64,000 bases of DNA from Qipengyuania algicida. Its GTDB lineage: Bacteria; Pseudomonadota; Alphaproteobacteria; Sphingomonadales; Sphingomonadaceae. Both the position numbers and the translations under genes were made by a program. This document shows, piece after piece, positions 57,098 through 64,000 of the stretch; position 1 is the first letter of the stretch, and every line of letters begins with the position of its first letter. The notes under the pieces were generated by a model that saw only the letters and a program-made list of their open reading frames with translations, was not told where the DNA came from and did no database searches. The stretch covers positions 248,001-312,000 of the forward strand of contig NZ_WTYA01000001.1 of the NCBI RefSeq assembly GCF_009828025.1, given 5' to 3'.

Positions 57098-57415
57098 TCA
57101 ATCTTCAGGGGCGATAGTAACCTTGAGGCCATCGAGATCGCTCGTGAAGGGAATTTGGCAGCTCAATCGCGAGGTTGCCACGCGATGATCGGACGATTCC
57201 AGCAAATCATCCTCATCCTCGCCCATCGGGGGAAGCTTATCGGCGAATGCCGGATCGACATGAACATGGCAGGTGGCGCAAGAACAGCACCCACCGCACA
57301 GTGCCAAAAGTTCGTCGAAGCCATTGTCGCGGATGGTTTCCATCACGGTCAGTCCGTCGCCAACCTCGACTTCGGAGGTTTCGCCTTCGCGGGTGGTGAC
57401 GATCAGCTTGGGCAT
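57098..57415 (-). CDS. Adrenodoxin-type [2Fe-2S] ferredoxin
   Basis: This 105-residue electron carrier has the ligand pattern Cys40-x5-Cys46-x2-Cys49-x36-Cys86, as in adrenodoxin and putidaredoxin. Two additional cysteines (43 and 44) lie in the cluster loop ([12 protein letters not shown]). The [20 protein letters not shown] segment is typical of the group. Its partners are not evident: no reductase or P450 is in the window. It lies 42 bases upstream of the cysK-like gene on the same strand. Confidence 0.93.
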   Translation of the reverse strand: MPKLIVTTREGETSEVEVGDGLTVMETIRDNGFDELLALCGGCCSCATCHVHVDPAFADKLPPMGEDEDDLLESSDHRVATSRLSCQIPFTSDLDGLKVTIAPED

Positions 57416-57488
57416 CGGGCAGGCGCTCCTGTTGCGTGTAGAGTGACGTGAAGGCGGCTGCTAAGGGCGCAGTCGTGATTTTGCAAGG

Positions 57489-58115
57489 ATGCGTGATGTG
57501 GGCCTGACCTCCGAACAGCTAAGCCATGGACTCGACGCGATCGCGACGCGCGAGCCCGCGATCGCCGCAGCTCTCGAACGTGTCGGCTATCCCGAGCCGC
57601 GCATCCGACCCAAAGGCTATATGACGCTGCTCAGGACCATCGTCGGCCAGCAGGTCTCGGTCGCTGCGGCGGCTTCGGTCTGGAACAAACTCGAAGCTGA
57701 ATTGGGTGAAGGCTTTGCGCCACACGAATTGCTTGACCGCGATTTCGATACATTGCGCGCCTGCGGACTTTCGCGCCAGAAGCAAGGCTACGCCCGCAGC
57801 CTGTGCGAACTGGTGGCTAGCGGCGATCTGGTGCTCCATGAATTACCTGAGGACGATGAGGAAGCGATTGCGCAGCTTGTCCGGATCAAGGGCATCGGTC
57901 GCTGGTCGGCGGAAATCTACCTGCTGTTTGCGGAAGGGCGGGAAGACATCTGGCCAGCGGGCGATCTGGCGGTGCAGCAAGGCGTAGCCAGACTGCTGGG
58001 CCTGGCGGAGCGCCCATCGGAAAAGGACACCCGCAATCTGGCAGAAGCATGGCGTCCCCATCGCGGTGCAGCCGCCATCTTCACCTGGCATTGCTACAAC
58101 AATCCTGCGCTCTGA
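57489..58115 (+). CDS. alkA: DNA-3-methyladenine glycosylase II (AlkA-like)
   Basis: This 208-residue HhH-GPD base-excision glycosylase should remove alkylated bases. The N-terminal helical half has YMTLLRTIVGQQVSVAAAAS; the helix-hairpin-helix motif is LVRIKGIGRWSAEIYLLFA near residue 140, followed by the catalytic Asp in WPAGDLAVQQG. It lacks the N-terminal domain of E. coli AlkA, as many short bacterial forms do. ATG 57489 and a GTG nine bases later are both possible starts. It is divergent from the ferredoxin. Confidence 0.9.
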   Translation: MRDVGLTSEQLSHGLDAIATREPAIAAALERVGYPEPRIRPKGYMTLLRTIVGQQVSVAAAASVWNKLEAELGEGFAPHELLDRDFDTLRACGLSRQKQGYARSLCELVASGDLVLHELPEDDEEAIAQLVRIKGIGRWSAEIYLLFAEGREDIWPAGDLAVQQGVARLLGLAERPSEKDTRNLAEAWRPHRGAAAIFTWHCYNNPAL

Positions 58116-58418
58116 CGATTCCTTGGGCGGCCCACCCAATTATGGTTAATGATGCGATGCGAGTCGCAACGGTTCACCGCACGTGCCGCTCGGATAAACG
58201 GCGTGGCGGAGAGCACAACAATGTGTTCATGAAACCGACAGGGTAAGATGAACAGGCAGCCCATCCACTCAGTTCATAAGCGGCAGGTGGGCCGCGAATT
58301 CGATTCAACCATTAACCAGAGGGGGACCGACAGCCGGACGCGCTATCTATTTCGGGGGATGGTCGTGGCAAGTGCCGCGAAGCCGCGAGCCGTCTGTTGC
58401 AGTATAAGGAACCATAAA
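58116..58418 (+). promoter_or_regulatory. Long leader/promoter region of the OmpA-family gene
   Basis: This 303-base stretch has no convincing gene. It is moderately AT-rich around 58138 and 58310, contains two GANTC sites (GAGTC near 58166 and GATTC near 58303), and ends with a good Shine-Dalgarno AAGGA at 58406-58410. An in-frame extension of the downstream protein reads back to 58248 but lacks signal-peptide character, so I treat it as untranslated. No clear promoter pair was assigned. Confidence 0.4.
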
Positions 58419-59363
58419 ATGCGATTAATTTCAAACAAGACAGCCATTCTCACCCTCGCCGCTATGCTAGCCGCTCCGGCGACCAGCAGCCTGTCCGCTC
58501 AGGAGCAGCTGCCGGCCGCGCAGCAGGACCAGCAGGCGATGCAGGGCAATCAAGCCGCCGACAACTCCCAGATCAACGTGTGGGGCAATGTGCCGACCGA
58601 TCTTTCCGGCATGGCCGACGGACCAAAGATCGACGGTGTGATCACCGCACGCAAGGGCAATCGGATGCAGGTGACCACATCCGATGGCACCGCCACGATG
58701 ATTGCGATCTCCAGCGCGACGCAGATCAAATCCAGCGGCGGTTTCCTCGGCCTCAACAGCAACAAACTGGCCTCCGATTCGCTGCTGGCGGGCCTGCCCG
58801 TCACCGTCGAGACGAAGCAGTGGGGCAACAACCTCGTTGCCGCTGATGTCGATATGAAGAACAAGGATCTTCGCACTGCCGAGATGATCCATAATGGCAC
58901 CAACCAGCGCTTTTCCGAACAGGGCGCAGCGATCGAACAGAATGCTGCGGCGACCGAAGCACTGCGCGGCCGCGTGGGTGACATCGACAAGTACAACATC
59001 AAGTCTACCACCAACGTCAATTTCGACACCGGCAAGTACAAGCTGTCAAACGAGGACAAGGCCAAACTTTGCCAGACCGCAACCCAGGCGGAGAGCACCG
59101 ACAACGCCCTGCTGCTGGTGGTCGGCTACACCGATTCGACCGGCAGCCAGGAAGTCAACCAGCGTCTGAGCGAGAAGCGGGCGGCTGGCGTGGTCAACTA
59201 TCTGCAACAGGCTTGCGGCTGGAAGCCGTGGCGGATGCTGACCCCGACCGGTATGGCCACGGCCGACCCGCTGGCCGACAACTCCACACCCGAAGGCAAG
59301 GCGCAGAACCGCCGCGTAGCGGTAAACATCCTCGTCTCCAAGAGCGTCGACGGGATGCAGTAA
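58419..59363 (+). CDS. OmpA-family outer-membrane/periplasmic protein
   Basis: This 314-residue exported protein has a signal peptide (AILTLAAMLAAPATSSLSAQ), a small beta domain with DGVITARKGNRMQVTTSDG (DUF5666-like), a central helical stretch (SEQGAAIEQNAAATEALRG), and a C-terminal OmpA peptidoglycan-binding domain. The OmpA part includes NVNFDTGKYKLSNEDKAKLC, VVGYTDSTGSQEVNQRLSEK and NRRVAVNI. It probably anchors to peptidoglycan; no beta-barrel is evident. It is monocistronic, with its own strong terminator. Confidence 0.9.
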   Translation: MRLISNKTAILTLAAMLAAPATSSLSAQEQLPAAQQDQQAMQGNQAADNSQINVWGNVPTDLSGMADGPKIDGVITARKGNRMQVTTSDGTATMIAISSATQIKSSGGFLGLNSNKLASDSLLAGLPVTVETKQWGNNLVAADVDMKNKDLRTAEMIHNGTNQRFSEQGAAIEQNAAATEALRGRVGDIDKYNIKSTTNVNFDTGKYKLSNEDKAKLCQTATQAESTDNALLLVVGYTDSTGSQEVNQRLSEKRAAGVVNYLQQACGWKPWRMLTPTGMATADPLADNSTPEGKAQNRRVAVNILVSKSVDGMQ

Positions 59364-59416
59364 CAACCCGTCGAAATAAGCGGCGTACTCTGCCGCTTAG
59401 CTCATGATAAGAACAG

Positions 59417-59452
59417 CGGCAGAGGTCATTTCTTATGACCTCTGCCGTTTTC
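59417..59452 (+). terminator. Strong intrinsic terminator of the OmpA-family gene
   Basis: A perfect 13-bp stem, CGGCAGAGGTCAT and ATGACCTCTGCCG, with loop TTCTT is followed by TTTTCATTT. A second, smaller perfect hairpin AAGCGGC/GCCGCTT (59378-59398) lies just before it, so transcription ends after tandem hairpins. This fits a highly expressed envelope gene. Confidence 0.93.
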
Positions 59453-59552
59453 ATTTGTCCGGCTGCTGGAAGACGCGCCGCCCCAAGCCCCTTGCGCCCT
59501 GCTCGTGCGCACCATACCTTCACCCCAGCAATTCGCTGAGGGGAGAATTTGC

Positions 59553-61643
59553 ATGACCACGAGCTATCGCAATGGCTTGCTTGCCGCTGTCGCTTCACTG
59601 GTGCTGGCGGGATGCGCCACGATGAATTCAGAGAAGCCGATGACCGCAGCAAACACCACTTCCGCCACCGCCGCCAACACCGCTGCAACTCCGGTTGCAG
59701 ACGCTGCGCTGATCCCGCGCGAAGCCCTGTTCGGCAATCCGGTTAAGTCGGGCGGCGAGATCAGCCCGGACGGTAAGTGGCTGAGCTGGATGGCTCCGTG
59801 GCAGGACACGCTCAATATCTTTGTTGCGCCGGTCGATGATCCTGCGGCCGCAAGACGCATCACCAGCATCACCGATCGCCCCCCCGCAGGCTATATCTGG
59901 GCACCCGATGGCAAGAGCATTTTGTACGTCCAGGACAAAGGCGGCGACGAGAATTTCCTGCTTTACGGAGTCGATCTTGCGAGCGGAAAGGAAACCAAGC
60001 TGACCCCGTTCGACAAGACGCGGGTGCAGTTGCTTGGGGCATCGACGGTAATCAAGGACAAGGTGCTGGTCGGGCTCAACAACCGCAACCCGCAGTTCCA
60101 CGACGTCTATTTGCTCGATCTCAACACGGGCAAGCTCACCGAAGTGCTCCAGAACGATGGCTATGCCGGCTTCATGGCCGACAACAACCTCAAGCTGCGG
60201 ATGGCGACCCGTCCCAACGCCGAAGGCGGGACCGACTTCTTCTCCATCAGCGATGGGAAAATTGCCGACACTCCGGTGGAAAGCACCACGCTCGACGATG
60301 CGCTGACAACCAGCCCCGCCGGCTTCACCACCGACGGCAAGACGCTCTACTGGATCGACAGCCGCGGGCGCGACACCGCAGCGCTGTACGCGCAGGATGT
60401 CGCCACTGGCAAACGCACGTTGATCGCGGAAAATCCCAAGGCGGATATCGGCGGCACCTTGCGCGATTCGAAAACCGGCGTGGTCGAGGCCTATTCGGTC
60501 AATTATCTGACGAGGGAATGGACCGCGCTCGATCCGGAGATGAAGGCATCATTCGACTTCTTGCGCAGCAAGCTGAAGGGCGATTTCGGCGTCCAGTCGA
60601 GCACCGACGACGATGCCGTCTGGGTGGTATGGAACGATCCCGTCACCAGCCCGAGCAGGACCTATATCTACGATCGCAAGGCGGGCACACTGACCGATTT
60701 CTACACCACCAGGCCGGAACTCGAAGGCGCTCCGCTTCAGCCCATGCATCCGCTGGCGATCAAGGCGCGCGACGGTCTGACGCTGGTGTCTTATCTCACC
60801 CTGCCGCCGGGCAGCGATCCCGACGGTAACGGCATTCCGGACAAGCCGGTGCCGATGGTGATGCTCGTCCACGGCGGTCCGTGGGCGCGCGACACTTACG
60901 GCTACAATACGACACACCAGTGGCTCGCCAATCGCGGGTACGCGGTGATGAGCGTCAACTACCGCGGCTCTACCGGCTTCGGGAAGAACTTCATCAACGC
61001 GGGCAATCTCAAATGGCGCACCGCAATGCAGGACGACCTTGAGGACGCCAAGGAGTGGGCGATCAAGCAAGGCATCACCAGCCAAGGCGGTGTTGCGATC
61101 ATGGGCGGCAGCTACGGCGGCTATGCGACGCTCGCCAACCTTGCATTTTATCCAGAGCGTTTTGCCTGCGGCGTCGATATCGTCGGGCCGTCGAACCTCG
61201 AAACACTGCTCAAGACGATCCCGCCCTACTGGAAGCCGATCATCCAGCAGTTCCACGACCGGATGGGCAACCCGACCACCCCCGAAGGCCTCGCCGCGAT
61301 CAAGGCGGACAGCCCGCTCTATTCGGCAGACAAGATCAAAAAGCCGCTGCTGATCGGTCAGGGTGCCAACGATCCGCGCGTCAACAAGGCCGAGAGCGAC
61401 CAGATCGTTGCAGCAATGGAAAAGGCACAAATCCCGGTCACCTATGTGCTGTTTCCCGATGAAGGGCATGGCTTCCGCAAGCCGGACAACAACATCGCCT
61501 TCAATGCGGTAGCGGAGAATTTCCTCGCCCCGTGCCTTGGTGGCCGCGCGCAGCCGATTGGCGATGCGGTCAAGGATTCGACTGCCGAGATCATCGCTGG
61601 CTCACAATTCGTCAAAGGACTTGGATCGACCGAGGGCAGTTGA
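59553..61643 (+). CDS. S9-family prolyl oligopeptidase-like lipoprotein
   Basis: This 696-residue serine peptidase has a lipoprotein signal (SLVLAGC, Cys about residue 21). The N-terminal half is a beta-propeller with repeats such as ISPDGKWLSWMAP, IWAPDGKSILYVQD and FTTDGKTLYWIDS. The C-terminal alpha/beta hydrolase has the nucleophile in GGSYGGYA, Asp in GQGANDPRV and His in FPDEGHGF. It should cleave short peptides, perhaps dipeptidyl- or acylaminoacyl-type. The ATG has AGGGGAG upstream. Confidence 0.93.
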   Translation: MTTSYRNGLLAAVASLVLAGCATMNSEKPMTAANTTSATAANTAATPVADAALIPREALFGNPVKSGGEISPDGKWLSWMAPWQDTLNIFVAPVDDPAAARRITSITDRPPAGYIWAPDGKSILYVQDKGGDENFLLYGVDLASGKETKLTPFDKTRVQLLGASTVIKDKVLVGLNNRNPQFHDVYLLDLNTGKLTEVLQNDGYAGFMADNNLKLRMATRPNAEGGTDFFSISDGKIADTPVESTTLDDALTTSPAGFTTDGKTLYWIDSRGRDTAALYAQDVATGKRTLIAENPKADIGGTLRDSKTGVVEAYSVNYLTREWTALDPEMKASFDFLRSKLKGDFGVQSSTDDDAVWVVWNDPVTSPSRTYIYDRKAGTLTDFYTTRPELEGAPLQPMHPLAIKARDGLTLVSYLTLPPGSDPDGNGIPDKPVPMVMLVHGGPWARDTYGYNTTHQWLANRGYAVMSVNYRGSTGFGKNFINAGNLKWRTAMQDDLEDAKEWAIKQGITSQGGVAIMGGSYGGYATLANLAFYPERFACGVDIVGPSNLETLLKTIPPYWKPIIQQFHDRMGNPTTPEGLAAIKADSPLYSADKIKKPLLIGQGANDPRVNKAESDQIVAAMEKAQIPVTYVLFPDEGHGFRKPDNNIAFNAVAENFLAPCLGGRAQPIGDAVKDSTAEIIAGSQFVKGLGSTEGS

Positions 61644-61727
61644 CGAACCCACTCGGCACAGCCGACAAGCAGACCCGCGCGGGGAACACCCTCCCCGTGC
61701 CGGTCTTGCTTTGGGAGAGAGACGATA

Positions 61728-62534
61728 ATGAGCACGCGCAAGGCAATCTTCATCACCGGCGGAGCCTCCGGCATCGGGCGCGCGATCGCCGTCCATTTCG
61801 GCAACAAGGGCTGGTTCGTCGGTCTGGGCGATGTCGATGAAGCCGGGATGCACGCGACCGAGGATATGCTTCCGGGCGGATTCTCCTACGCCCATGTGTT
61901 CGACGTGCGCGACCGCGCGGCCTGGGATGTTGCGCTCGACGCGTTCGCCACCGCTGCTGGCGGCAAAATCCATGTGCTCGCCAACAACGCCGGGATCCCG
62001 CTGGGCGGTGCGCTGATCGAGAATAGCCCTGAGGAAATAGATCGCTGCATGGACATCAACCTCAAGGGCGTGTTCTTCGGCGCACAGGCGGCGTATGTAT
62101 GGCTCAAGCGCAGTGCTCCGGGATCGTGCCTGCTCAACACTGCCAGCGCCGCAGGGATTTATGGCACACCCGGCGCGAGCGTCTATTCGGCCACGAAATT
62201 CGGCGTGCGCGCGCTGACCGAAAGCCTCGATGCCGAATGGGCCGAGGATGGGATCAAGGTCCGCTCGCTGATGCCCGGCTTCATCGACACGCCGCTCCTC
62301 GACAAGAATCCGCACCATGGCGCAAACGAGGATATCCGCAGCCGCGTGACTGAAGCGGGGCTGGAGATCACACCGGCCAGCGAAGTCGCGGAAGCTGCCT
62401 GGAATGCCGTTCATGGCGACAAGCTGCACACACTTGTCGGCAAGACCGCCAAGAACCTCGCATTCGGCGCGCGCTGGATGCCCGGACGTGTCCGGAAGCA
62501 GGTGCGCGGATCGGCTCGCCCGCTGGGCAAGTGA
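61728..62534 (+). CDS. Short-chain dehydrogenase/reductase
   Basis: This 268-residue classical SDR has the cofactor motif ITGGASGIGRAIAVHF, NNAGIPLGG, catalytic Ser in NTASAAGIYG, and YSATKFG giving YxxxK near residue 155. An Asp after the second strand (LGDVDEAG) suggests NAD(H) preference. The substrate is unknown. It lies 84 bases after the S9 peptidase on the same strand and converges on the pterin dehydratase. Confidence 0.92.
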   Translation: MSTRKAIFITGGASGIGRAIAVHFGNKGWFVGLGDVDEAGMHATEDMLPGGFSYAHVFDVRDRAAWDVALDAFATAAGGKIHVLANNAGIPLGGALIENSPEEIDRCMDINLKGVFFGAQAAYVWLKRSAPGSCLLNTASAAGIYGTPGASVYSATKFGVRALTESLDAEWAEDGIKVRSLMPGFIDTPLLDKNPHHGANEDIRSRVTEAGLEITPASEVAEAAWNAVHGDKLHTLVGKTAKNLAFGARWMPGRVRKQVRGSARPLGK

Positions 62535-62546
62535 TCCGCCCGCCCC

Positions 62547-62852
62547 CTAGGCCAGCAGCTTGTCGATCTTGCGCGCCAGCTTGACGTCGCGCAGGCTCAA
62601 CCCGCCTGCGTCATGCGTGGTGAGGGTGATTTCGACCTTGTTGTAGACATTGAACCACTCGGGATGATGATCCTTGCGTTCGGCCAGCATGGCAACGCGC
62701 GTCATGAAAGCGAAGGCTTCGGAGAAATTGGCGAATTCGAAGGTCCGCTCTATCGCACTGTCATCGCGACAAAGCCTCCATTCGCTGAGCGCATCAAGCC
62801 AGCTTTTGCGCTCGTCTTTGGTCAATTGCTCTACCGACACTGTATTCTCCAC
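62547..62852 (-). CDS. phhB: 4a-hydroxytetrahydrobiopterin dehydratase
   Basis: PCD/PhhB dehydrates 4a-hydroxy-tetrahydropterin to recycle the cofactor of aromatic amino-acid hydroxylases. The 101-residue protein contains the family core [20 protein letters not shown], then [20 protein letters not shown] and [10 protein letters not shown]. No phenylalanine hydroxylase is in the window, so its partner, or a moonlighting role, cannot be judged. It is divergent from ccmA. Confidence 0.93.
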   Translation of the reverse strand: MENTVSVEQLTKDERKSWLDALSEWRLCRDDSAIERTFEFANFSEAFAFMTRVAMLAERKDHHPEWFNVYNKVEITLTTHDAGGLSLRDVKLARKIDKLLA

Positions 62853-62909
62853 TCACCATGCGGACAGGCCGCTTGTCCGTCTGGCGGCTTTTGCCTAACC
62901 GGCAATGTC

Positions 62910-63533
62910 ATGCAAGCTTCGGCGCTCACAGCATGGGAATTGTTCTGCCGACGGGGCGACCGTTTGCTGTTTGGCTCGCTCGACATCTGGGTAGAAGCGG
63001 GCGGCGCGGTGCACCTCGTCGGGCCCAACGGGATCGGCAAGTCTTCGCTGTTGCAGATTCTCGCCGGACTGCGCCCTTCGTCACCATCGGACCGGCTGGG
63101 GGCAGCGGATGTGAAACGCGGAAGCGTGGCCTGGCAAGGGCGCCTCGGCCTGCTCGATGCACACTGCACGCTTGACGAGGTCTTGCCGCTCGAGAACGCC
63201 CTTGCATTCTGGGCGCGGATCGACGGAGCTGCACGCAGCGATCAAAGCGCAGCAATGGTGCGCATGGGACTGTCCTCACTGACAGATGTCCCGGTGCGTT
63301 ATCTTTCGACCGGGCAGCGCAAACGGGCGGGATTCGCGCGGCTCCTGATCCAGAACGCCGATCACTGGCTGCTCGATGAGCCGCTCAACGGTCTGGACAT
63401 CGATGGGGTGGCGCTGGTCGAAGAGTTGATCGCAGAGCGGCGCGCGGCGGGCGGAGCGATTGTCGTCGCTTCGCACCAGCCGATCGCTCTGCCCGATGCG
63501 CAGGCGATAGACCTGAGAGACCATCCGTGGTGA
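62910..63533 (+). CDS. ccmA: Heme exporter ATP-binding protein CcmA
   Basis: CcmA is the ATPase of the CcmABC(D) complex that releases heme-loaded CcmE for cytochrome c maturation. The 207-residue protein has Walker A VGPNGIGKSSLLQILAG, a signature VRYLSTGQRKRAGFARLL, Walker B HWLLDEPLNGLD and the switch His in IVVASHQP. The signature has STGQ where many ABC proteins have SGGQ. ATG 62910 begins a protein of family length. It overlaps ccmB. Confidence 0.93.
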   Translation: MQASALTAWELFCRRGDRLLFGSLDIWVEAGGAVHLVGPNGIGKSSLLQILAGLRPSSPSDRLGAADVKRGSVAWQGRLGLLDAHCTLDEVLPLENALAFWARIDGAARSDQSAAMVRMGLSSLTDVPVRYLSTGQRKRAGFARLLIQNADHWLLDEPLNGLDIDGVALVEELIAERRAAGGAIVVASHQPIALPDAQAIDLRDHPW

Positions 63534-64000
63534 TGCTGACTCTCCTCAAGCGCGATCTTGCAATACTGCTCCCCGGTGGAAGGCGCGGCGGATCGCTGCT
63601 GCCGCTGTTGTTCTTCCTCGCCGTTGCAATGCTCTATCCCTTCGCAGTTGGACCCGAGCCGCAATTGCTCGCACGCACCGGTGGTGGAGTGATCTGGGTC
63701 GCGGCGCTGCTCGCGGCGATCCTCCCGCTGGAACGGTTGGTCGCTGCGGATCTCGAAAGCGGCGTATTCGATCAGCTCGCTCTACGCGGCGTGGCGGAAG
63801 AAGCGGCGATGTCCAGCCGGATGATCGCGCATTGGCTCGCGTTCGCACCCCTGTTACTGATTGCCGCTCTGCCCGCTTCAGCGCTCCTTGGCCTGCCGGG
63901 AGACAAGCTCACAACCTTGCTGCTCGGCCTGCTGGCGGGAACGCCGGGTCTTGCGGCAATCGGTCTCACCATCGCTGCGCTCACCGCCAGCCTGCGCGGC
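63530..64000 (+). CDS. ccmB: Heme exporter permease CcmB (partial, cut by window end)
   Basis: The frame from GTG 63530 (or ATG 63533, which overlaps the ccmA TGA) runs off the right edge after 157 codons. The product begins LTLLKRDLAILLPGGRRGG, typical of CcmB, then has hydrophobic segments LLPLLFFLAVAMLYPFAV, GVIWVAALLAAILPLERL, and LAFAPLLLIAALPASALLGL. With ccmA it forms the membrane part of the cytochrome c maturation complex. About 60 C-terminal residues are missing. Confidence 0.93.
   Translation, partial: MMLTLLKRDLAILLPGGRRGGSLLPLLFFLAVAMLYPFAVGPEPQLLARTGGGVIWVAALLAAILPLERLVAADLESGVFDQLALRGVAEEAAMSSRMIAHWLAFAPLLLIAALPASALLGLPGDKLTTLLLGLLAGTPGLAAIGLTIAALTASLRG

Overview
The window is GC-rich, densely packed bacterial chromosome. 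It looks like an alphaproteobacterium of the order Sphingomonadales, most likely Erythrobacteraceae. The reasons are the serC-serA-hisZ order with a proteobacterial-type SerC, the DUF2849-cysI-DUF934-cysH sulfur operon, the long acidic FtsZ linker, the compact mra/mur/fts (dcw) cluster, and ccmAB next to a pterin dehydratase. This assignment rests on gene content and protein appearance; no database search was possible. Nothing resembling a prophage, insertion sequence, CRISPR array, rRNA operon or plasmid module is visible.

Layout. 1-1.2 kb: the end of an unknown gene and a decayed MarR-type regulator with three in-frame stops. 1.3-10.3 kb: purA, then on the other strand an aldo/keto reductase, a DUF5694-like protein, trhO and a GST, then serC-serA-hisZ behind a probable serC-type RNA leader. 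10.4-19.3 kb: a GT4 glycosyltransferase, a PadR regulator with a membrane protein, rarA, a DUF885 peptidase-like lipoprotein, tRNA-Thr, fumC and queF. 19.4-28.4 kb: a Pro/Thr-rich membrane protein, a sulfurtransferase, a cystathionine-lyase-like enzyme, mscS, and the sulfate/sulfite reduction operon cobA-DUF2849-cysI-DUF934-cysH. 28.4-34.4 kb (minus strand): epimerase, proB, obgE, tRNA-Ala, a polyproline lipoprotein, a BI-1 membrane protein and a YbjN protein.

34.6-55.2 kb (minus strand): a TPR-SPOR protein and then the dcw cluster, transcribed mraZ-rsmH-ftsL-ftsI-murE-murF-mraY-murD-ftsW-murG-murC-murB-ddl-ftsQ-ftsA-ftsZ. Nearly every junction from mraZ to ftsA overlaps by 1, 4 or 8 bases. 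The only sizeable gap lies before ftsZ and holds a perfect DnaA box and a GANTC site. 55.6-64 kb: a cysK-like gene, a [2Fe-2S] ferredoxin, an AlkA-type glycosylase, an OmpA-family protein with a strong terminator, an S9 peptidase, an SDR, a pterin dehydratase and the start of ccmAB.

Most of the content is housekeeping: peptidoglycan precursor synthesis and division, serine, cysteine and histidine metabolism, and sulfate assimilation. The most interesting items are regulatory or structural: the serC leader, the candidate MraZ boxes, the DnaA box before ftsZ, the PadR operator and repeats, a hairpin-rich gap upstream of obgE, and the in-place decay of the MarR-type gene. No clearly new multi-gene system was found.
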